From assembly GCA_963765785.1 (NCBI GenBank), contig CAVXXW010000008.1:124001-188000 (forward strand): 64,000 bases of DNA, read 5' to 3'. The position numbers and the translations under genes were made by a program. The notes beneath the pieces were generated by a model. It saw only the letters and a list, made by a program, of their open reading frames with translations. It was not told the DNA's origin and did not search any database. The DNA comes from AC-32 sp963765785. GTDB taxonomy: Bacteria > Actinomycetota > Thermoleophilia > Gaiellales > Gaiellaceae. Positions 26,934 to 34,733 of this stretch are shown piece by piece. The first letter of the stretch is position 1. Each line of letters opens with the position of its first letter.

Positions 26934-27284
26934 TCAGACCACCGCCGAGCCCACGATCTCCCGCAGACTGTCGAGCTGGGCCTGGAGGCTTCCGCACACG
27001 TGCTCGCACAACGCGAGCACGCCCTCGTCGGCGATCGAGTAGTAGGAGAAGTTGCCCTGCCTGCGGCGGGCGACGATGCCTTCGCGGTTGAGCACCCCGA
27101 GGTGCTTCGAAATGTTCTGCTCGCTCGTGCCGATCAGCCCCGTGAGCTCGAGAACAGTGGCTTCGCCGTCGCGGAGCCGATCGAGCAGCTTGATGCGGGT
27201 CGGCTCGCTCAGCGCGCGGAAGCGCCTCGCGACCAACTCAACCATCGCAGTAGGGAGTGGATGCACGAGTTCCATCTCTGCCAT
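26934..27284 (-). CDS. ArsR-family repressor, probable sulfur/persulfide regulator
   Basis: 116 aa. Winged helix with recognition segment GLIGTSEQNISKHLGVLNRE and wing RRRQGNFSYYSI. There is no Cys in the recognition helix; two Cys occur in the last helix, ALCEHVCGSLQ, the same LCExVCG pair as the ArsR at 20763. Its place at the divergent junction with the sulfide:quinone oxidoreductase gene suggests a BigR/SqrR-like role, sensing reactive sulfur, although those use a different cysteine spacing. ATG 27284 is chosen; a frame running to 27341 would overlap the operator. It heads a seven-gene minus-strand operon. Confidence 0.88.
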   Translation of the reverse strand: MAEMELVHPLPTAMVELVARRFRALSEPTRIKLLDRLRDGEATVLELTGLIGTSEQNISKHLGVLNREGIVARRRQGNFSYYSIADEGVLALCEHVCGSLQAQLDSLREIVGSAVV

Positions 27285-27330
27285 CGTCGCGTTCGCTCGC
27301 GGGTGTGCCATCCGCAGCCGCGCTGATCGG

Positions 27331-27368
27331 GCTGCGGACAACTACTCGGCTGGGTAGTTGTCCGCAGC
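27331..27368. promoter_or_regulatory. Palindromic operator between divergent sulfur operons
   Basis: Perfect inverted repeat: GCTGCGGACAACTAC (27331-27345), 8-bp spacer, GTAGTTGTCCGCAGC (27354-27368). It lies between the ArsR start and the SQR-like start, so one bound dimer could control both. The inner ACAACTA half-site recurs in the promoter at 20729. No clear -35/-10 pair was assigned. Confidence 0.75.
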
Positions 27369-27444
27369 GGATTCCGCGGACACACCGATGGCCCTATGCG
27401 CTCGTCGCGCGAAGCTGAAGACGGCGAACGAGGAGGTGAGCAGC

Positions 27445-28698
27445 GTGACGAAGAGGCAGATCGTGATCCTGGGCGGTGGTACGGGCGGCACGATGACCGC
27501 GAATCGCCTGCGCCGGCGATTCGTCGAAGACGAGGCCGACATCCACGTCGTCGACCGAGACGACCGGCACGTCTACCAACCCGGCTTGCTGTTCGTGCCG
27601 TTCGGCCTGGCGCAGCTCGACGAGATCGTGCGGCCGCGTCGACGCCAGCTCCGCAAGGGCATCCTCTTCCACGAGAGCGAGGTCGAGTCGGTCGCGCTTG
27701 ACGAGAACGAGGTGCGACTCGCCGACGGGACCAGGCTCAGGTACGACGTGCTGGTCGTCGCAAGCGGCGCCCGTCTGCAGCCCGAGGAGACCGAGGGAAT
27801 GACGGACGCCGGCTGGAACGAGCGCGTCTTCACCTTCTACAGCCCCTCGGGGGCGGAAGCGCTAGGTAGCGCGCTGGACGGGTTCGACAGCGGCCGGCTG
27901 GTCGTGAACCTCGTCGACATGCCGATCAAGTGCCCGGTTGCGCCGCTCGAGTTCGCCTTCCTCGCGGACTGGTACCTGCGTGAGCGCGGGGTGCGCGCCC
28001 ACACGGAGCTCGTCTACGTGACGCCGCTCGACAGCGCCTTTACCAAGGCGACCTGCGCCGAGCACCTCTCGTTCCTCCTCGAGGAAAAGGAGATCGAGCT
28101 GGTAACGGAGTTCAGCGCCGGGCAGGTCGACGGGGTCGGCGGCAAGCTCGTCTCCTACGACGAACGCGAGCTCGAGTTCGACCTGCTCGTCACGGTTCCA
28201 TTGCACGGAGGGGCCGCCTGCGTCGAGCGTTCGCCGGGGCTCGGTGACGCCCTCGGCTTCATCCCGACCGACAAGGCGACCCTCCAGACGTCCGTGAAGC
28301 CGAACGTCTTCGCGCTCGGCGACGCGACCGACCTGCCGACGTCGAAGGCAGGCTCGGTGACGCACTTCGAGGCCGAAGTGCTCGCCGAGAACGTCGCGCG
28401 CTTCCTCGCGGACGAGGAGCTCGACACCGGCTACGACGGACACGCGAACTGCTTCATCGAGACCGGGTTTCACAAGGCGCTGCTGATCGACTTCAATTAC
28501 GACGTCGAGCCGCTGCCGGGTCACTTCCCGACGGTCTTCGGCCTGCCGCTCCTGCGCGAGTCCCGCCTCAACCACCTCGGGAAGCTCGCCTTCCAGTGGC
28601 TCTACTGGCACGCGCTGCTTCCGGGCCGCGACATTCCGGGCATCGGGCCGAGGATGCCGACCGCAGGCAAGAAGGCAGTCCCCGTCCACGCCAACTAG
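27445..28698 (+). CDS. Sulfide:quinone oxidoreductase-like FAD protein
   Basis: 417 aa flavoprotein of the SQR / NADH-dehydrogenase-like family. It starts with the FAD motif RQIVILGGGTGGTMTANRL, has a DVLVVASGARLQPEE segment, conserved cysteines in IKCPVAPLEFAF and KATCAEHL, the second FAD-binding FALGDATDLPTSKAG block, and a C-terminal RLNHLGKLAFQWLYWH amphipathic region typical of membrane-surface SQR enzymes. Cysteines at these places carry polysulfide in SQR. The GTG at 27445 has GGAGG eight bases upstream. It likely oxidises sulfide to sulfane sulfur with quinone as acceptor. DsrC- and DsrE-like genes follow within 15 bp each. Confidence 0.88.
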   Translation: MTKRQIVILGGGTGGTMTANRLRRRFVEDEADIHVVDRDDRHVYQPGLLFVPFGLAQLDEIVRPRRRQLRKGILFHESEVESVALDENEVRLADGTRLRYDVLVVASGARLQPEETEGMTDAGWNERVFTFYSPSGAEALGSALDGFDSGRLVVNLVDMPIKCPVAPLEFAFLADWYLRERGVRAHTELVYVTPLDSAFTKATCAEHLSFLLEEKEIELVTEFSAGQVDGVGGKLVSYDERELEFDLLVTVPLHGGAACVERSPGLGDALGFIPTDKATLQTSVKPNVFALGDATDLPTSKAGSVTHFEAEVLAENVARFLADEELDTGYDGHANCFIETGFHKALLIDFNYDVEPLPGHFPTVFGLPLLRESRLNHLGKLAFQWLYWHALLPGRDIPGIGPRMPTAGKKAVPVHAN

Positions 28699-28710
28699 AG
28701 GAGGAACGAG

Positions 28711-29028
28711 ATGACGATGACATTGATCGCAGACGCTCCCGTTGAGGTCGACGCCGAGGGGTTCCTCACGAACCCCGAGCAGTGGAACGAGCGGATCGCC
28801 GAGGCGATCGCTGCCGAGAACGGCATCCCGGAGCTAACCGAGCGCCACTGGCTCGTGGTGCGCTTCATGCGCGAGCGGTACCTGGCGACCGGCAACGCTC
28901 CCTCGATCCGCTCGCTCGGCAAGGAATCGGGCGTCCCTGTCAAGGAGCTCTATCAACTGTTCCCCAAGGGGCCGGCCAAGCTCGCCGCCAAGATCGGCGG
29001 CATCCCCAAGCCCAAGGGCTGCATCTAG
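28711..29028 (+). CDS. DsrC/TusE-family sulfur carrier protein
   Basis: 105 aa. The family core DAEGFLTNPEQWNERIAEAI and LTERHWLVVRFMRERYLAT is clear, and the C-terminal arm ends GIPKPKGCI with the penultimate Cys (Cys104) that carries persulfide. The second Cys of true DsrC, about 10 residues earlier, is missing, as in TusE-type carriers, so trisulfide chemistry is not expected. It probably accepts sulfane sulfur from an SQR- or DsrE-type donor. It starts 12 bp after the SQR-like gene, with GGAGGAACGAG upstream; an alternative ATG lies two codons in. Confidence 0.9.
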   Translation: MTMTLIADAPVEVDAEGFLTNPEQWNERIAEAIAAENGIPELTERHWLVVRFMRERYLATGNAPSIRSLGKESGVPVKELYQLFPKGPAKLAAKIGGIPKPKGCI

Positions 29029-29042
29029 GAAGGACGCGCGAG

Positions 29043-29549
29043 ATGACCGAACTGATCGAACAACGGAAGATCGACACCTCGGAGCCCAAGACGATCGAGA
29101 AGGTCGCGATCGTCGTCTCGAAGGGTTCGCTCGAAGGCATCTACCCCGCTCTGATCATGGCCAACGGCGCCCGCATGGAGGGGATCGAGGCCGATCTCTT
29201 CTTCACCTTCTTCGGGCTCGACGCGATCCGCAAGGACCGGTACGAGAAGGTCAAGGTCGCGACGGTCGGCAACCCTGGGATGCACATGGCGACCTGGATC
29301 GGGGCGATCCCCGGCTTCTCCGCTGTGGCGACTCGGATGATGAAGCGGCAGATGGAGAAGATCGACATCCCGCCGATTCCCGAGTTCGTCGAGCTCGTCC
29401 ACGACTCCGGCGTCCACCTCTACGCCTGCAAGGCGACCGTGGACATGTTCGGGCTTACGATGGACGACTTTGCCCCGCAGGTGGAGGACATCATCAGCGT
29501 GGGCGAGTTCTACGAGAAGGCGGCGGGCGGACAGATCGTCTTCACCTGA
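29043..29549 (+). CDS. DsrE/DrsE-family sulfur transfer protein
   Basis: 168 aa of the DsrE/DsrF-like (DsrE2) fold: IEKVAIVVSKGSLEGIYPAL, then DLFFTFFGLDAIRKD, and a conserved Cys in HLYACKATVDMFGLTMDDF. DsrE2 proteins accept sulfur from rhodaneses and pass it to TusA- or DsrC-type carriers. No TusA or rhodanese is adjacent, but the DsrC-like protein just upstream could be the partner. It starts 14 bp after it, behind GGAAGGACGCG. Last gene of the sulfide operon. Confidence 0.88.
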   Translation: MTELIEQRKIDTSEPKTIEKVAIVVSKGSLEGIYPALIMANGARMEGIEADLFFTFFGLDAIRKDRYEKVKVATVGNPGMHMATWIGAIPGFSAVATRMMKRQMEKIDIPPIPEFVELVHDSGVHLYACKATVDMFGLTMDDFAPQVEDIISVGEFYEKAAGGQIVFT

Positions 29550-29691
29550 AAGAGGCAAACGGTCCGGCGCGGCGATCGCTCGCTTTGGCCAGGACCGAGC
29601 GGGTTTCGGCCGCGGCCATCGGTATTTTCGGGCAGCGCACGTGCGCGCTCTCCCCGAAGCGCAGAGCCGCTCAGAGTCGTAGCTTCAGGGC

Positions 29692-30429
29692 ATGGAAAGC
29701 AGTGGCGTCCACGTACCCCATGGGCTCCTTACTCACCTCAGGCCGCACCGCGAGGCGCACCCGGAGAGCTGGGAGACCCAGCTGCGCTGGTACGCGGTCG
29801 CGGCTGTCGTCGCCTTCGCGGTCCCACTGGTCGGCTCGAGCATTCTCGGCCTCCAGCACGACCTCTACCTCGGCATTTACTTCGTCGCGATCGGAGGACT
29901 CCTCTGGGCCTACGCCACCGCGACGCAGCTCGACGTGCGTTCGCTTCTTCGGCGGAACTGGAAACTGGGGGTCGCCCTCGGTTTCGTCTTCGGCGTCCTG
30001 CTGGTCCGCAACGTGTTGTCGGAGCACGCCACTCCGCACCCGAGCGGTGCCTACTACTGGTTCGAGCTCGTCTGGCGAGGCGGCATCTACGGGGCGGTCG
30101 ACGCGCTCCTACTCACGGTCCTGCCGTCTCTCGTCGTCTACCGGTCGCTCGGCGGCCACCTGCGCTCCTGGCGCCTGCGGCTCGAGTACTTCGGTGCGGC
30201 GCTCGCGTTGATCGTCGCACTGACGGCGATCTACCACCTCGGCTTCACGCAGTACCGCGATCACGGCGTGCGCGCGCCGGAGACCGGCAACGTGATCATT
30301 TCGATGCCGATGCTCCTGAGCGCGAACCCGATTGGGTCCGTTGCCGACCACATCGCGATGCATATCTCGGCCGTCCAGCATGAGTACAACACCGAAGTCC
30401 GGCTTCCGCCGCCGACGAAGGCGCATTAA
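29692..30429 (+). CDS. Multi-pass membrane protein of unknown function
   Basis: 245 aa with about six hydrophobic segments, including WYAVAAVVAFAVPLVGSSIL, LGIYFVAIGGLLWAYATA, GVALGFVFGVLLVRNVL and YFGAALALIVALTAIYHL. The C-terminal 50 residues (ETGNVIISMPMLLSANPIGS and ADHIAMHISAVQHEYN) are less hydrophobic and carry several His. No family is recognised. Starts 142 bp after the DsrE-like gene, so it may have its own promoter. Confidence 0.7.
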   Translation: MESSGVHVPHGLLTHLRPHREAHPESWETQLRWYAVAAVVAFAVPLVGSSILGLQHDLYLGIYFVAIGGLLWAYATATQLDVRSLLRRNWKLGVALGFVFGVLLVRNVLSEHATPHPSGAYYWFELVWRGGIYGAVDALLLTVLPSLVVYRSLGGHLRSWRLRLEYFGAALALIVALTAIYHLGFTQYRDHGVRAPETGNVIISMPMLLSANPIGSVADHIAMHISAVQHEYNTEVRLPPPTKAH

Positions 30430-30488
30430 TCGCCGAGTCTGCGTGCCGGCGTCTCAGCGCTCGCGGGCGCGTGTCAACGCCTAACTGA

Positions 30489-30773
30489 GGGCTCTCGACA
30501 TGCAAGCGAGACCGGGCCCGAGAGTCCCATCCCTGGCGGCCCTGGTTCGACAAGGTCTTCGGCATCGTCGTCCGGGCCCAGAGCGAGGCCCATGCGCGGG
30601 CGCTTGCACAGAGCGGGGCCGGGACCGAGGGGGTTGGCATCTACCGAAGGTTCGGCTACGGCGACGAAGCCATCGCGACCGGCGTGTGGCTGGATCCCGC
30701 TTACACCGTTTGCGACGAGCTCGACTCCGATGGTCCAGCCGGAATCCTGCTCGTCGACCGGCGCGAGGCTTAG
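30489..30773 (+). pseudogene. Open fragment of a hypothetical protein without a start codon
   Basis: A 94-codon stretch without internal stops reads like natural protein: WRPWFDKVFGIVVRAQSEAH, then GVGIYRRFGYGDEAIATGVW and LDPAYTVCDELDSDGPAGIL ending VDRREA. The frame begins after a TGA at 30486-30488 and has no ATG or GTG before the coherent part, so the true 5' end is lost or shifted. An ATG at 30500 is in another frame. Could be a gene remnant or one more single-base error. Confidence 0.4.
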
Positions 30774-30872
30774 CAGGACGTCCTGACTGCAGAGCGGCAT
30801 TTCGAAAACCCGGTCAGCTGGCTCGTCCCACCACTACCGTCGCCTCCGTCCCGCAACGAGAGGAAAAGGCAG

Positions 30873-31139
30873 ATGGGAAGCAGTGCCCAACTCGATTTCA
30901 TTCGGCAAGTGATGACCGAACACGGCGAGGAACTGAGCCAGGAAACCTGGGAGGACCTTCCGACTGCGGTAAAAGCGCTCAAGCCCCGCGTTCAGCTCGA
31001 GCCAGAGATCGATGAGATCGCGCGAATGCTCGTGTTCGACGGGACTACCGGCGAGCGGGAGTACCTTGCCCTCGCTCCGCTTACGATCTTCGACCTGGAC
31101 GAGCGCTATGGAGACCCAGAGGAAGACGCTATTTGGTGA
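30873..31139 (+). CDS. Hypothetical protein (88 aa), acidic
   Basis: ATG preceded by AGAGGAAAAGGCAG. Acidic and mostly helical: QLDFIRQVMTEHGEELSQET, then QLEPEIDEIARMLVFDGTTG and a conserved-looking LAPLTIFDLDERYGDPEED end. No signal peptide or known domain. It converges on the LAL regulator with a 26-bp gap. Codon use and the ribosome site support it being real. Confidence 0.65.
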   Translation: MGSSAQLDFIRQVMTEHGEELSQETWEDLPTAVKALKPRVQLEPEIDEIARMLVFDGTTGEREYLALAPLTIFDLDERYGDPEEDAIW

Positions 31140-31165
31140 GGCGGATAGCCGGGCGGCGCGGTCCC

Positions 31166-34087
31166 TCAACCTGTGGGAGCGTCGGCGCCTACGCGATCGG
31201 AGCGCTCGACTGCGCGTGCCAGCTCGACTCTCGAGGAGACTCCAAGCTTGCGAAAGGTGTTTCGGAGATGCGTCTCCACCGTCTTGGGGCTGAGGAAAAG
31301 TTGGGCGGCGATCTCAGGATTCGTTTTGCGGTCGACCACGAGGCGGGCGACTTCGAGCTCCCGTCCGGTTAGGCTTGCTGTGCCGTCTCCATCACTGAGC
31401 CCTGGTTGCGTTCGCCCATGCACACGCCGGCCAAGCTTCCGTAACTCCCGCACCGCCTGAGCTCGGTTCCGGACTGAGCCGAACGAATCAAACGATTCGG
31501 CTGCATGTTCGAGCTCACGGATCGCGGCGGCCCGTTCCCCTGCTTGGGCGAGCGCCCGGCCGGCGAAGGCTCTGGCAACCGCAGCGTCATAGACATCGCC
31601 GGCCTCCTCGAGGATGCCCACGGCAACCAGTGCCTGCTCGGCGGCTGTGACCGGTTGCTCGGCTTCGAGATCGAGGGCGGCGGCCGCCAACCGTGCCATT
31701 GCCCTCGCCATTGGGAGGGGTACTTCATCCGCACACGTCTGAGCCAGGGCCGCTGCCTGCTCTGCTTCCACTCTCTTGCCGGACGCCAGGAACGCGCGCG
31801 TCAAGAGTTCGCAATACCGCGCCCGCCAGCCGCCTCCGATCAGCGGTAGCTCGGCTCCGCCTGCCTTCGTCAGGATCAGTTCGGTGCATCGATCGGGATC
31901 CCCGAGCTCGAGCAGCGCCGCGGCCAGTGCGATCGCCGCGTGAGCGGAGATTGGACCTTCGTCCAACTCCTTGGCAAGCTCGAAGCTCTCTTCGGCGGTC
32001 GCGAACGCGGCGTCGAGGTCTCCGGCGGCAAATGCTGCCAAGGAGCGGTTGAAGAGATTCCAGACAAGCCCCTGCACGTTGCCAATCAGTCGCGCACCCT
32101 CGATCGCCCCGTCGAAGACGTCTGCGGATTCGGCGAGCTTGCCCTCGATCCAGAGAGTGCTTCCGAGCATCGGGACGATGAGCGGAAAGAGATGTCCCTG
32201 TCCGGTTGCACGCCCGATGTCCAGCCCGCGCCGAGCATGGCGGCCGCTCGCCCCGAACCGATCGAGATACATCTCTGCGCCGGCCAGATGAGCCAATGCG
32301 TCGAGACGTCCGGCGAGCTCGTCATCCGACATGGTGTCGATCAGGGCCGCCGCCTCGTCGCGGTGAACCATCGCCTCGGGGGCGCCGGCGAGAGCCGCAG
32401 CCCAGGCCCGGACCGCCAGAGCCGCAGCGAGAAGGGCTCGATCGCCGAGACCCGACGCTGTGGCCACTGCCTCGGCGGCCCAGCTGTGCATCGCCTCGTA
32501 GTTCCCGCTGTACAGGCTGTCGACGGCTAGCTCGACCATGAGTTCGAGTGCCTGGGCCGAGTCCGGAGCGTTGACCGCAGCAAGAGCGGATTCGAGGTGA
32601 GCAAATGCCTCTCGTTGTTGCCCCAGCAGGTGCTCGACGTTCGCGCAGGCGACAGCAAGTCGGACTCTCATCAAGTCGGCGTCCTGAGGCACCAGCTCCA
32701 TGCCCTCGAGCAAGGCGACGTGGCTTTCGCGAAACTGCCCGGCGGCCGCGAGTGCGCCCGACTGAGCCACGAGCAGGTCGATGCGCTCCTCGACGGGAGC
32801 TGCCGGCGTCAGCAGGCGAAGTGCCGCACCCAACCAGTGCGCCGCGCTACCCGGCGCGCGGCGAGCAGCTGTCTCTCCGGCCTCGCGCAGGCAGGTGATC
32901 GCCGCGGCGTCGCCCTGACGCGCCGACAGCTCCACATGGCGGGCACGCGCCGACGGCGAGGCGCCATCAAGTGCGAGGGTTGCGGCGCACCGCTCGTGAG
33001 CGCCAATCCGCCAGCCGCCCGGGCTCGCTTCGTAGACGGTCCTGCGTACGAGTGGATGGCGAAATCTGAACCGTCTCGGGACGTCCGTGCTGCGAATGAG
33101 CTCGAGTTGCAGCAGCTCATCGAGCGCTGAGAGCACTGCCTTCTCGTCCACATCCGCAGCAGCCGCAGTCAAGTCAGGATCGAAGGGATCACCTGCCACG
33201 GCGGCGCCTTCTAGGACCTTCCGCGAGTCTGGCGAGAGCAGCGCCAGTTCCTCTGCGAGTGCCGCGGCGACCAGCGGAGGGACCTCGACCCCGCCGACCG
33301 TTAGTTGGGGCATGGGCGATCCTGCCGCCCGGACGCGCTCCGTCGAGCGCGCAAGTTGCTCGAGGTAGAAGGGGTTTCCGCCGCTTTCAGCCAAGAGGTG
33401 GGTCAGCGCGGTCTCGTCGCTCTCTCCCGTGAGCTCGCCCGCCTGCTCTCGAGTCAGCGCCGCGAGCTCGATCCGAATCGTCGTTCCTGCGCGATGCGCG
33501 CGATCGAGCGAAGCTGTCAGCCGTTCTCCCATCTGGCGTCGTCGCCCTGCACAGGCGAGCAATACTGCGGCCGGGGGCTTGTGGCGGAGTGCGCCGAGTA
33601 GCTCGACGGACGCTGCGTCTGCCCAGTGCACGTCGTCGAGGATCAGCGTGACCGGTCGACGCTGTCCGAGCTGCTCGAGAAGGGTCCGGACCGCGCGATG
33701 GCTGCGATAGCGCTCGTGCTGGATCGCCACCTGGCCGCCGTTCCCGAGTGCGGCCAGCGAGGGAAAGACCGTTGCGAGCTCGGCTCGGACGCCGTCGTCG
33801 AGCACCTCGAGGTGTCGGGGTTCCAGTCCGTGGAGGTACTCGTCAAGGGCGTCGACGAAGACCCAGAACGGAAGGTCACCCTCGAGCTCGCTCGCACAAC
33901 CCGAGAGAACGGTGTGCCCGCGCCCCTCGGCGCGCGCCGCGAGCTCGGCCAGCAGTCGGGTCTTCCCGATCCCCGGCTCGCCCAGCAGCTCGACCGCCCC
34001 CGAATCTCCCTCGTCGATTTGCGTGAGGAGACGGTCAAACGAGCTGAGTTCCTCGGCCCGCCCGACGAGGTGCTCGACTAGGGGCAT
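31166..34087 (-). CDS. Large ATPase-LuxR (LAL/MalT-like) transcriptional regulator
   Basis: 973 aa. N-terminal P-loop ATPase with Walker A LLGEPGIGKTRLL (36-46) and Walker B ILDDVHWAD; a long central array of TPR-like helical pairs (about 350-880); and a C-terminal LuxR HTH (LTGRELEVARLVVDRKTNPE onward, with SPKTVETHLRNTFRKLGVSS). LAL proteins bind a ligand through the helical array, exchange nucleotide and activate promoters as oligomers. The ligand is unknown. It is divergent from the plus-strand block starting at 34198 and could activate those exporters. Confidence 0.93.
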   Translation of the reverse strand: MPLVEHLVGRAEELSSFDRLLTQIDEGDSGAVELLGEPGIGKTRLLAELAARAEGRGHTVLSGCASELEGDLPFWVFVDALDEYLHGLEPRHLEVLDDGVRAELATVFPSLAALGNGGQVAIQHERYRSHRAVRTLLEQLGQRRPVTLILDDVHWADAASVELLGALRHKPPAAVLLACAGRRRQMGERLTASLDRAHRAGTTIRIELAALTREQAGELTGESDETALTHLLAESGGNPFYLEQLARSTERVRAAGSPMPQLTVGGVEVPPLVAAALAEELALLSPDSRKVLEGAAVAGDPFDPDLTAAAADVDEKAVLSALDELLQLELIRSTDVPRRFRFRHPLVRRTVYEASPGGWRIGAHERCAATLALDGASPSARARHVELSARQGDAAAITCLREAGETAARRAPGSAAHWLGAALRLLTPAAPVEERIDLLVAQSGALAAAGQFRESHVALLEGMELVPQDADLMRVRLAVACANVEHLLGQQREAFAHLESALAAVNAPDSAQALELMVELAVDSLYSGNYEAMHSWAAEAVATASGLGDRALLAAALAVRAWAAALAGAPEAMVHRDEAAALIDTMSDDELAGRLDALAHLAGAEMYLDRFGASGRHARRGLDIGRATGQGHLFPLIVPMLGSTLWIEGKLAESADVFDGAIEGARLIGNVQGLVWNLFNRSLAAFAAGDLDAAFATAEESFELAKELDEGPISAHAAIALAAALLELGDPDRCTELILTKAGGAELPLIGGGWRARYCELLTRAFLASGKRVEAEQAAALAQTCADEVPLPMARAMARLAAAALDLEAEQPVTAAEQALVAVGILEEAGDVYDAAVARAFAGRALAQAGERAAAIRELEHAAESFDSFGSVRNRAQAVRELRKLGRRVHGRTQPGLSDGDGTASLTGRELEVARLVVDRKTNPEIAAQLFLSPKTVETHLRNTFRKLGVSSRVELARAVERSDRVGADAPTG

Positions 34088-34132
34088 CTGTCGCTTCCGT
34101 TCAATCCTAGAGCAGAGCGGCTGAATCCAAAA

Positions 34133-34165
34133 ATCAGGGTGCTGGATCAGGGTGGCAGCCCGATG
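34133..34165 (+). repeat. GATCAGGGTG tandem element, copy 1 (family B)
   Basis: Two ATCAGGGTG units 13 bp apart (34133 and 34146) followed by GCAGCCCGATG. The same arrangement, with identical spacing, occurs at 39968-40000. Both precede a plus-strand gene. May be an activator site or a mobile-element end. Confidence 0.65.
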
Positions 34166-34197
34166 ACGTGGTGGCTATTTCCGGCGAGGCTCGACCC

Positions 34198-34440
34198 ATG
34201 CCGAAGTACCTGCTTCACCACCGCCACGAACCGAATGAGTGCGGCGTCGTCTTCGCCGGCTTCCGGGGCTTCGATAGCTCCCTCCGCCACAAGGCAACAC
34301 TCGCCTCGTGCCGCTCCGGCGGCCATTCGATCTGGTGGACGGTCGATGCCGCAAGCGAAAGCGAGGCGCTCGCGCTGCTGCCGTTCTACGTGGCCGAGCG
34401 CACGACGGTCACGTCCGTCGCCGAGGTCGAGATCCCGTGA
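34198..34440 (+). CDS. Conserved-looking hypothetical protein (80 aa)
   Basis: Begins MPKYLLHHRHEPNECGVVFA and continues with GHSIWWTVDAASESEALALL, ending PFYVAERTTVTSVAEVEIP. The layout, a His/Glu/Cys-rich head followed by an alpha/beta ferredoxin-like stretch, resembles small dimeric barrel proteins; this is inference. The ATG at 34198 is chosen because the residues before it look non-coding. First gene of the plus-strand block facing the LAL regulator. Confidence 0.7.
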   Translation: MPKYLLHHRHEPNECGVVFAGFRGFDSSLRHKATLASCRSGGHSIWWTVDAASESEALALLPFYVAERTTVTSVAEVEIP

Positions 34441-34475
34441 CGGACTCGATCGGCGCCCAACGAGAGGGAGGAGTC

Positions 34476-34733
34476 ATGAACTCCACACGTTCGCAGGACA
34501 CCTGGAGAGAGCTCGCGTGCCGCGAAAGCGACGGCCTTGAGGTCTTGCTTCTCTGGAACGCCCGCTCCAACCGCGTCCGGGTTGCGGTAGAGGACGCTCG
34601 GCTGGACGAGCGCTTCGCGTTCGAGGTCGTCGGCGCCGATGCGCTGGCCGCCTTTCAGCACCCATTCGCCTTCGCAGCGGTCCGGCCTGTCTTCGACGAG
34701 ACGCCGTTCGCGCCGGAGAGGCGCGCCGCCTGA
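34476..34733 (+). CDS. Hypothetical protein (85 aa)
   Basis: ATG preceded by GGGAGGAG. Short beta-rich protein with SDGLEVLLLWNARSNRVRVA, then DARLDERFAFEVVGADALAA and AFQHPFAFAAVRPVF. No known domain. Its stop overlaps the MFS start (TGATG), so it is coupled to the exporter and probably belongs to the same operon. Confidence 0.7.
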   Translation: MNSTRSQDTWRELACRESDGLEVLLLWNARSNRVRVAVEDARLDERFAFEVVGADALAAFQHPFAFAAVRPVFDETPFAPERRAA

